Below, one piece after another: positions 14,960 through 20,704 of a stretch of 20,704 nt of DNA. The stretch covers positions 1 through 20,704 of the forward strand of contig DLGN01000323.1 in NCBI GenBank assembly GCA_002482715.1, given 5' to 3'. The DNA comes from Oxalobacteraceae bacterium UBA7693. Its GTDB lineage: Bacteria > Pseudomonadota > Gammaproteobacteria > Burkholderiales > Burkholderiaceae_D. A program made the position numbers and the translations under genes. The notes under the pieces were generated by a model that worked only from the letters and a program-made list of their open reading frames with translations, searched no databases and had not been told where the DNA came from. How positions within the stretch are numbered: the stretch's first letter is position 1; each line of letters opens with the position of its first letter.

Positions 14960-17185
14960 ATGCGCTCATTATTTCATTCCTTCAAGCTTCAATGCGCTCG
15001 TTGTGCTGCTTATTGCAGTTTTGGCAGCTCTGCAAATCCCAAAGATGCTAGTTATTGTTCGCAGTGCGGTTTGCTGGTTGGCAGTCCGCCACATGAAGCG
15101 ATTTTTAAACAAGCGTATTGGTTGCCTGCTGATGATGAGATCGCAGTATTTTTTGCGGTGGAGTCTTTGGCAAAGCTGGCGAAAGATAGTGTGCAAATTC
15201 CAGCCCGTGCGCGCGCTTATGTCTTGCAAAATGACCGCAGTGTTGAGCTATTTTCAGGTAGTTACGATGCGCAAAGCTTGCGCGCGCGTACTAATGCATT
15301 GAATCCTGATCAGGCTGTGGATTTGTTGATCACGCGTTCCCACCCTTTAGCCTTGAACTTTGTATTCGATGACTTGCATTCCAGTGAGTTTTTGCCGGTA
15401 ACGGCCAGTGTTTTATTGCGCGTTAAGATCGATCAGATTGCGCAATTCGCACATCAGTTTATGCTGACACCAGGAACACTGAATACTGCGCAGTTGCAGG
15501 CATTATTGGCACCTATGGTAAGACAAGCATTGCTAAGCGTGGTGAGGGCCAAGTCTTTACGAGCAATGCAAGATGACGTTGATTTTTATGCGCAACTAGA
15601 TGAGCAATTGCTATCGACTTTGAACCAAAGGTTTTCTAATTTTGGCTTAGCGTTGACACAGCTGATTACGCAGCAACTGCAGCACGTAAAACTGTCGAAT
15701 GATAGAGAAACGTTGAGCGAAAATGCTGAACTGCAGACATTGCAGCTGGATGCCAGCCGCGCTCAATTAGAGCACACAAAACAGGCTGATGGCTTATATC
15801 GTGAACGTGAATGGCAAAGAGTCAGCAAGCAAGAAGAGCAAGTACGTTTGCGATATCGTCATGAAGAAATGCGCGCGCAATTTGCGAAAGATCTTGGTTG
15901 GTTATATTTGCAAGGTGACTACGATAAAGCGAAAAAGCGCTTAAGTCGCGCTAAGTTGCAGCAAGATGAAGCCGAACGTTTGCAAACTATACGTTTGCGA
16001 GAATTGGATTTATATGCGCAGGTGACTGAGGCAGCCAGCCGTCAGCAAGCGATTGATGCAGGCGCGGGTGAAACGGTACGCGCCTTGGAACATGATTTAA
16101 AAGAAAAAAATGAGACCCGCCAAAATGAGGCAGATCAATGGTTGCACGTGCGTACTTTAGCGCGTATCAAGATGCGTTCAGAATCTGAATTAACGCAATT
16201 GCACAGTAAACAAGCAGCACAGCTATTGCAATTACAAAGCACACAGCAGCTGCAAAAAATTCAGCTTGAACATGAGATTGCACAAAATCAGTTAATCGCC
16301 GATAAGGCGCAGCAAGCATCGCAGCTTGAATTACAAAGGCAACAGCAGCAAAGCTTGCAACAAGCGGAACAAGAGTTAGAAGACGAACGTCAAAAACATC
16401 GTTTGATGAGTATCAGTTTAGAAACCGAATTGCGCGCACGCGAGTTTCAACGCATGCAAGCATGGGAGCAAGAACTGCATAAAACCCGCGTCGATGATTT
16501 GCAAAGAGAGCAGCAAATTAAGGAGATGGATGCGGCTTTCAAAGTGGCGCAAGTGCAAGAGCAAATCACCTCGATTCAACAGCGAGAAGAGCAGGCTCGC
16601 ATCACGACACAGCAAGAGAAATTACAACGCACGATAGAGCTACATGCACGTTTCCAAGATCAAGAACAGCAGCGTCAAGAGCAAGCCGCGCTGGCGGTGT
16701 TTGCGATCGAAGAAAGTCGGATGAAGTTACAGCTGCAGGCAGAGCAGCAAGCATGGGATCGTCAACAACAGAGCTTGGAAAAACAACAGCAACATCAGAT
16801 CGCGATGGAAAAAACACAGGTCGAGCGCTTGCAGGCGATTGCGAATTTTAGTGAAACTGGCAAGATCGCCACCGCTGATGTTGCCAATGCAAACGCCTTA
16901 GCGGAAGTGATGAAACTGCAAACACAGGCAGGCATGAGTGCTGAACAGATATTAGCCGCGCAAGCAGGCCGATCAAGTCATGCAGCGCAAGCGATGAGTG
17001 CGATGGCACAAATTCAGCACGGCATGAGTTTAGAGCAGTCGATGAAGATGCTGCAAGAGCGTTTGCGCGAAGAGCGTGAGCAACGTGAGGCAGATCAGCA
17101 AAGACGGCACGAAATTGATTTGAGCATCGTTCAGAATTTGATGCCACTACAACGTCCTCATGCGTCATCCGTCGGCAGAAAATGA
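14960..17185 (+). CDS. zinc-ribbon / SPFH-like / coiled-coil scaffold protein
   Basis: A 741-residue protein from the ATG at 14960, which has GGAAGGGG 6 bases upstream; an in-frame TTG at 14921 has no such site. The N-terminus carries a zinc ribbon (C12-x2-C15, with C19 nearby, then C33-x2-C36-G). Residues about 54-250 resemble the SPFH/stomatin-like domain of bacterial 'virion core protein' (YdjI-type) proteins, with an alternating beta pattern and 'LPVTASVLLRVKIDQIAQF'. Residues about 255-610 are a Gln/Glu/Arg-rich coiled coil with heptad character. A C-terminal block includes M659-SAEQILAAQAGRS, a motif type seen after coiled coils of such SPFH proteins. No membrane helix is visible. It probably assembles into large oligomers. 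Position between an FHA protein and a Ser/Thr kinase suggests it is their scaffold or substrate. Confidence 0.72.
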   Translation: MRSLFHSFKLQCARCAAYCSFGSSANPKDASYCSQCGLLVGSPPHEAIFKQAYWLPADDEIAVFFAVESLAKLAKDSVQIPARARAYVLQNDRSVELFSGSYDAQSLRARTNALNPDQAVDLLITRSHPLALNFVFDDLHSSEFLPVTASVLLRVKIDQIAQFAHQFMLTPGTLNTAQLQALLAPMVRQALLSVVRAKSLRAMQDDVDFYAQLDEQLLSTLNQRFSNFGLALTQLITQQLQHVKLSNDRETLSENAELQTLQLDASRAQLEHTKQADGLYREREWQRVSKQEEQVRLRYRHEEMRAQFAKDLGWLYLQGDYDKAKKRLSRAKLQQDEAERLQTIRLRELDLYAQVTEAASRQQAIDAGAGETVRALEHDLKEKNETRQNEADQWLHVRTLARIKMRSESELTQLHSKQAAQLLQLQSTQQLQKIQLEHEIAQNQLIADKAQQASQLELQRQQQQSLQQAEQELEDERQKHRLMSISLETELRAREFQRMQAWEQELHKTRVDDLQREQQIKEMDAAFKVAQVQEQITSIQQREEQARITTQQEKLQRTIELHARFQDQEQQRQEQAALAVFAIEESRMKLQLQAEQQAWDRQQQSLEKQQQHQIAMEKTQVERLQAIANFSETGKIATADVANANALAEVMKLQTQAGMSAEQILAAQAGRSSHAAQAMSAMAQIQHGMSLEQSMKMLQERLREEREQREADQQRRHEIDLSIVQNLMPLQRPHASSVGRK

Positions 17186-17211
17186 GCTGCGGAGCCTCGC
17201 TTGTGGAAGTC

Positions 17212-17231
17212 AATGACAGAAAAGTGTCATT
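17212..17231. repeat. perfect 7-bp hairpin upstream of the kinase gene
   Basis: AATGACA, loop GAAAAG, TGTCATT. It lies 27 bases after the SPFH-like stop and about 70 bases before the kinase ATG, with no T-tract. An operator or mRNA processing structure is possible. Confidence 0.6.
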
Positions 17232-17252
17232 CATAAAGTAGCAAACTAAACG

Positions 17253-17299
17253 CACAATAAAGTGCACAAATGAAGCACAAAACGAAGCACCAAATCTAG
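17253..17299 (+). repeat. 11-12-nt imperfect tandem repeat before the kinase start
   Basis: Units CACAATAAAGTG, CACAAATGAAG, CACAAAACGAAG and CACCAAATCTAG run head to tail and end 3 bases before the kinase ATG, where no Shine-Dalgarno is seen. The unpaired, A-rich character could aid ribosome loading. Function unknown. Confidence 0.55.
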
Positions 17300-17302
17300 A
17301 TC

Positions 17303-18724
17303 ATGCAAAAGCCACTCCAAAAAATCCGTGAATTGCGTGATCTCTTGAACGAAGGTTTATTGAGCGAGCAAGAATTTACGCAAAGAAAAAATGCGATTTT
17401 AGATACTGAGTTTGGCCCGAACGGCAGTTTGAGTGCACCGCAGTCGCAGTTTGAATCAAGTGATGGAACCGATTTAGGTTTCGTCGCAGGTCAAGAAATT
17501 GGCGGCCAAGCCAAACGTTATCAATTAGAACGCTTGTTAGGTCAGGGTGGAATGGGACAAGTGTGGCAAGTTAGTGATTTAGCGACGCTTGCTGCAATTG
17601 GTCATAGTGAAAAACTGGCGATCAAAATTCTTCCGCCGCATTTTACCCAAAGTACACTGCATACACGTTTGCTCATTGAAGAAGCTTCGTTGGTGCGCAA
17701 ACTGGCGCATGAGCATATTGTAGGAGTTTATGATTGGGCGCGCGATCCTGCTACCAACAGCTATTTCATTATGATGGAATATCTGGATGGACAAGATTTT
17801 GATCGCTATCTGGCACAGCATCAACGCTGTGAATGGCAGCAAGCTTTGCGCATGTTATTGCCAGTTGCGCATGCTTTGCAGTACGCGTGGGAAAAACACA
17901 AACTGGTTCACCGCGATCTGAAGCCGAGTAATTTATTTTTGACCAAAGATGGTCAGGTAAAGTTACTCGATTTCGGTATTTCCGCTCGTCTTCGAACCCA
18001 AACCAGCGCTGGACTTAGTACGCCGGGTTTTGCTTCAGTGCGCTCACCGCATGCGGGAACCGCTGGCTATCGAGCGCCCGAAGCGGATGTGCTAACGCAC
18101 AGTACGTCGCCATCTCCTCAATATACGCCCGCTCTGGATGTGTATGCGATGGCGATTATGATTTATCAAATGCTGGAGGGGCGATTACCATTTGGTGAAT
18201 ACCGTCAAGCACAGCAACTGGTGCAAAAACCATTAGGCATCAATCAGGCACAGTGGCAAGTCTTGCAAAGTGGTTTTGCGCTGAATGTTCAAGAGCGTCC
18301 GCCAACCGCATTGGCGCTTCTGATCGCGATGAAGAAAGCAGCACAACAAAGTGGTGACGTCGGTGCGCATGCCACAACAGCTGTACAGACGCAAAGCTTA
18401 TCGCCATTCGAAACGGCAGCGCAACAGCGAGCAGAACAAAGACGGCAACGGAAAGAACTTGAGCAGCAAAGGCGTCAACAAGCTTCTGCTGCATTGCATG
18501 CATTGGTGGAGAAACAAAAACGTCTGCGTGATTTGGAGGAGCTTCAGCGACAAAGTGAAGGACAAGGTGCGCGGCAAAACAAGGCAGCCGAATTAAACTC
18601 AATACAGCGAGCACCGCACACCAAGATACCGAGTCACGACCGAGTGCAAGTGAGTAACATCAGTTGGGAAGACGCACAGCGTTATTTGGCTGCACTAAGT
18701 AAAGAACGTGGTCTACCCTTCTGA
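17303..18724 (+). CDS. SHOCT-Ser/Thr protein kinase with C-terminal FGE-like fragment
   Basis: A 473-residue Hanks-type kinase. A SHOCT-like helix-turn-helix (I8-RELRDLLNEGLLSEQEF) opens the protein. The kinase domain (about 73-345) has the Gly loop G80-QGGMGQV87, K108 (AIKIL), E127 (alpha-C), the catalytic loop H203-RDLKPSN210, D223-FG225 and APE 258-260, so it should be active. The activation segment is long and Ser/Thr-rich. Residues 372-420 form a charged coiled coil. The last 27 residues (VQVSNISWEDAQRYLAAL... then SKERGLPF) closely match the inner V-SW-DA-Y-WLS-G segment of formylglycine-generating-enzyme/SUMF1 domains, but the rest of that domain is absent, so this may be a remnant of a kinase-FGE fusion. 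No membrane helix or PASTA repeat exists, so it is cytoplasmic. No ribosome site is seen before the ATG. Confidence 0.9.
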   Translation: MQKPLQKIRELRDLLNEGLLSEQEFTQRKNAILDTEFGPNGSLSAPQSQFESSDGTDLGFVAGQEIGGQAKRYQLERLLGQGGMGQVWQVSDLATLAAIGHSEKLAIKILPPHFTQSTLHTRLLIEEASLVRKLAHEHIVGVYDWARDPATNSYFIMMEYLDGQDFDRYLAQHQRCEWQQALRMLLPVAHALQYAWEKHKLVHRDLKPSNLFLTKDGQVKLLDFGISARLRTQTSAGLSTPGFASVRSPHAGTAGYRAPEADVLTHSTSPSPQYTPALDVYAMAIMIYQMLEGRLPFGEYRQAQQLVQKPLGINQAQWQVLQSGFALNVQERPPTALALLIAMKKAAQQSGDVGAHATTAVQTQSLSPFETAAQQRAEQRRQRKELEQQRRQQASAALHALVEKQKRLRDLEELQRQSEGQGARQNKAAELNSIQRAPHTKIPSHDRVQVSNISWEDAQRYLAALSKERGLPF

Positions 18725-18771
18725 TGTGATTTGAATTGATCGAAAGTAAAAAGCCAGCATCAATTACATCA
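18722..18771. terminator. inverted repeat joining two convergent stop codons
   Basis: TGATGT (18722-18727) plus AATTGAT (18734-18740) pair with ATCAATT (18759-18765) plus ACATCA (18766-18771): 13 bp with one 6-nt bulge and an 18-nt loop. The left arm contains the kinase stop and the right arm the marR-type stop. No strong T-tract follows, so termination strength is unclear, but the position suits a shared bidirectional 3' end. Confidence 0.55.
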
Positions 18772-19284
18772 GGTCAAACTATGTGTTGGTGATGTACAAG
18801 TAGCGTCGGTTTTTAAGCTTGAATCTGAGCTTGAAGTTTGATCGGCGAGATCGAAAGGATTTTGTCGCAAGGCTGCGATCAAGATGTTGAGCGACTCTTC
18901 CAATTGTGCGTGTTTGTCTTGCGGAATTAGATCAAATACTTGCGCTGCGTGATGGTTAAGCGCACTTTCCAACTTCTCAGCACGTACCCGCCCCAGTGGA
19001 GTGAGGCTGAGTTTAACGCTGCGTTTGTCGAGCTCACTTGTCACCTTGGAGACGACGCCGTCACCGACCAGCGCTTCTACTGCGCGGCTGATCCACGCCT
19101 TATCCAGTGATAAGCGTTCGACCAAGGCTTGCTGAGTAATGCCGTCAACTCGCAATAACTCAGTCAGAACATGGCATTGCACATTCGAAGCGCCGTCAAC
19201 ACAAGCGGTCTGCGCACGTTGTGAGCGAACAAAAAGGCGGCTAACTTCTCTGACCAGAGAACCTGACAATGGTGATGTGGACAT
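18769..19284 (-). CDS. MarR-family transcriptional regulator
   Basis: A 171-residue winged-helix regulator. The DNA-reading helices lie at about 48-73 (ITQQALVERLSLDKAWISRAVEALV) and the wing ends with the family signature D86-K-R88 followed by 'VKLSLTPLGR'. N- and C-terminal helices for dimerisation are present; a 25-residue Ser/Thr-rich tail is extra. C28 and C37 could sense oxidants, but this is speculative. It very likely represses itself: a perfect 20-bp inverted repeat overlaps its own -35 box. The neighbour on its upstream side is convergent-facing (a DUF1501 gene on the same strand ending towards it), so no divergent target gene is visible; other targets must lie elsewhere. No clear ribosome site precedes the ATG at 19284. 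Confidence 0.88.
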   Translation of the reverse strand: MSTSPLSGSLVREVSRLFVRSQRAQTACVDGASNVQCHVLTELLRVDGITQQALVERLSLDKAWISRAVEALVGDGVVSKVTSELDKRSVKLSLTPLGRVRAEKLESALNHHAAQVFDLIPQDKHAQLEESLNILIAALRQNPFDLADQTSSSDSSLKTDATCTSPTHSLT

Positions 19285-19317
19285 AGAAAGTATGATGGGC
19301 GTGGTAAAGAAGCTCGC

Positions 19318-19346
19318 ATCTTAAGCAGGGATCAATTAGTTGTCAA
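19318..19346 (-). promoter_or_regulatory. promoter of the MarR-family gene
   Basis: On the - strand, TTGACA (19346-19341, perfect) and TAAGAT (19323-19318, 4/6) are 17 bases apart, about 34 bases upstream of the ATG. The -35 box lies across the centre of the inverted repeat below. Confidence 0.65.
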
Positions 19347-19369
19347 TGGCAACTAATTGATCCCTGCTT
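19323..19369. promoter_or_regulatory. operator: perfect 20-bp inverted repeat
   Basis: AAGCAGGGATCAATTAGTTG (19323-19342) is followed by a 7-nt spacer and its exact complement (19350-19369). The inner part, TTAGTTG-n7-CAACTAA, has the form of MarR-type operators. It covers the -35 box, so a bound dimer would block RNA polymerase. The outer half-sites could hold a second dimer. Confidence 0.7.
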
Positions 19370-19424
19370 GCGTTCAGTAAGTTATCTTGTTGGACGTTTG
19401 CTGAAAGCGCTTAAGCTTATTCAA

Positions 19425-19487
19425 ATGTTCCTAAGAGCCATTAAAACTTATTAAAAGTCATTTTAATGTTCTTGAAAACCATTAAAG
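19425..19487. repeat. AT-rich direct and inverted repeats after the DUF1501 gene
   Basis: Two imperfect 22-base copies begin with ATGTTC at 19425 and 19466 and share CCATTAAA. Between them CATTAAAA (19439-19446) pairs perfectly with TTTTAATG (19461-19468). The AT-only stem is weak, but it lies 14 bases downstream of the DUF1501 stop on the - strand and may help end that transcript. Confidence 0.45.
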
Positions 19488-20704
19488 AAAGCCTAAATCC
19501 CTTGTACTGGCATCAAAATTTTTGAGATTCGGTAACAAATCAATCAGCTCAGAATCGGAAATTCCTAGCCATTTGCCCAGCGTTGCAGCATATTGTTCGA
19601 CCGCGGTGCTTGGCAATAAGCGACCTTGACCGACATCGTCCTCACCATTGTTAGCGACTACAGGTGGGGTACCATAAAGTGCCCCGCCTTTCACCGCGCC
19701 ACCCAGCATAAAATGCATGCTGCCCCAGCCATGATCGCTGCCATCATTATTGCCGGTAAGGGTACGGCCAAAATCTGATGCGGTAAATGCGGTGACTTGA
19801 TTTGCTACACCTAATTCGACAGTTGCGTTGTAGAAGGCAGCAAGCGCATCGGCCACTGTTTTCAGTAAGACAGGATGTTCGGTCAACAGACCATCGTGGG
19901 TATCGAAACCGCCAAGTGAGACAAAGAAGACCTGTCTTTTCGCGCTGAGTGCAGAGGCCGATGCAATCATGCGCGCCACCATTTTAAGTTGTGATGCTAA
20001 GCGATTATCGGCCGGAAAAGTGGTGTTGATTGGCGGCGCCGAGGCAAGTGCCGCACTGAGAATTTGATCTGCTTCAATCGAGCGGGCACTGACCCGATTG
20101 TATTCATTTTCAAATAAATGCGTACGGCTTTGTGTCACCAATTGGCGTAAGGCGTCGGAACATGCCGTCGAACCAAATAGCGGTGTGCTGAGTCCGTTCA
20201 AAGGAACCGATCCATTGCTGGTGACCTGATACTGCACCGCTTGATTACCTGAGAGAAAAACCGCGTTCCCCGATACATTCACGCAGGTGAAGGTGGCTTT
20301 GCCATTCCCGCTAACGAACAGGTCGCCCATTCTTCCTCCCCAACCAGATACCGCACCTTCGGGCGAGGATGATTGCCAGATTGACTGCTGATCATTGTGT
20401 GAGAACAATTTCGGCGGCAGCGGCACGGTTTTGTTGGTGTATTGCGCCTTGCTGGTCTTTTGTATCAGGCTGCCAACGTTTAATAAAACGCCGAGTTTTC
20501 CGCTATCGAATAAGGGCGAAAGCGGTGCTAGTTCAGGTGCTAAAGCATATTGCCGCTGAAGACCATTTCTATCGATTAGTGGCACCGATGAATTGAGTGC
20601 GGTGGCATGCAGACGATCGCGTGCATAGGCGAGGTTGGGACGCAGGCTTTGATAGGCGTTATAACTATTTGTGTCGTAAGGCACCAGTGTATTGGCATAG
20701 TCAT
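19482..20704 (-). CDS. DUF1501 protein, N-terminus cut by window edge
   Basis: The frame stays open to the right end of the window (DYANTLVPYD... upstream of an in-frame GTG at 20684), so 407 complete codons are visible and the true start lies outside. The 'N-D-x-N-N/T-x-V-P' entry, 'FVSLGGFDTHDGLLTEH', 'TASDFGRTLTGN', 'GSDHGWGSMHFMLGGAVKGG' and 'LYGTPP' are the successive blocks of DUF1501, a sulfatase/alkaline-phosphatase-like secreted family usually exported by the Tat route and often encoded beside a DUF1800 partner. The D-T-H and D-H-G-W blocks are the likely metal or phosphate ligands. The signal peptide cannot be seen. Molecular function in the family is not firmly known. Confidence 0.9.
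   Translation of the reverse strand, partial: DYANTLVPYDTNSYNAYQSLRPNLAYARDRLHATALNSSVPLIDRNGLQRQYALAPELAPLSPLFDSGKLGVLLNVGSLIQKTSKAQYTNKTVPLPPKLFSHNDQQSIWQSSSPEGAVSGWGGRMGDLFVSGNGKATFTCVNVSGNAVFLSGNQAVQYQVTSNGSVPLNGLSTPLFGSTACSDALRQLVTQSRTHLFENEYNRVSARSIEADQILSAALASAPPINTTFPADNRLASQLKMVARMIASASALSAKRQVFFVSLGGFDTHDGLLTEHPVLLKTVADALAAFYNATVELGVANQVTAFTASDFGRTLTGNNDGSDHGWGSMHFMLGGAVKGGALYGTPPVVANNGEDDVGQGRLLPSTAVEQYAATLGKWLGISDSELIDLLPNLKNFDASTRDLGFL

Noticed and set aside
18240..18614. 124-residue - strand frame inside the kinase gene
   Set aside because: It is a by-product of the Gln-rich coiled-coil codons; the + strand frame has clear kinase motifs.
20682..20684. GTG as the true start of the DUF1501 gene
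   Set aside because: The frame stays open to the window edge and the residues before it (DYANTLV) fit the conserved N-terminal block of the family.

Overview
The window looks like chromosomal DNA of a betaproteobacterium, most likely a member of the Burkholderiales close to Oxalobacteraceae (an Undibacterium-like genome would fit). This is inferred from moderate GC content, a CspA-type cold shock protein with the 'DLFAHF' motif, a GAF-fused GspE/PulE-type ATPase, and many Gln-rich, Ala-rich proteins. No rRNA, tRNA, CRISPR array, transposase or phage gene is visible. The coding genes look native.

Region by region. (1) 1-5136, + strand: the 3' part of a tightly coupled membrane operon of the MoxR/DUF58/BatA type. 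It holds the last codons of a DUF58 protein, a BatA-N-like membrane protein, a large DUF4175-like membrane protein with a His/Asp/Glu-rich loop, and a membrane protein with a glutamine-amidotransferase-like core. All junctions overlap by 4-17 bases. A near-perfect hairpin closes the operon and also serves the convergent gene. (2) 5281-6570, - strand: an exported metal-dependent amidohydrolase (peptidase/dipeptidase-like) with its own promoter. (3) 6607-7344: about 740 bases without a convincing gene but full of hairpins. A short motif, GCTATCTGC, occurs four times. In three copies it sits in the loop of a hairpin whose outer stem differs in sequence, as in a repeated structured RNA. A leftward terminator bounds the region on one side and a rightward one lies inside it. 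(4) 7345-7554, - strand: a cold shock protein with a long leader. (5) 7951-10314, +: a GAF-MshEN-GspE ATPase standing alone, without other type II secretion or pilus genes. (6) 10328-13015, -: a small unknown protein, a voltage-gated-type K+ channel with a C-terminal zinc ribbon, and a two-ACT-domain aspartate kinase.

(7) 13312-18724, +: the most interesting gene group. It comprises an FHA-domain protein, a zinc-ribbon/SPFH-like/coiled-coil protein, and a SHOCT-Ser/Thr kinase whose last residues look like a fragment of a formylglycine-generating-enzyme (FGE) domain. The three genes are separated by spacers with inverted and tandem repeats. Together they suggest a phospho-signalling module: the kinase phosphorylates, the FHA protein reads phospho-Thr, and the SPFH/coiled-coil protein is the scaffold. 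No phosphatase is present in the window. (8) 18769-19284, -: a MarR-family regulator with a perfect 20-bp inverted repeat over its own -35 box. Its stop codon and the kinase stop codon lie on opposite arms of one inverted repeat. (9) 19482-20704, -: a DUF1501 protein cut by the window edge.

All functional calls rest on motif recognition by eye; no database search was possible.
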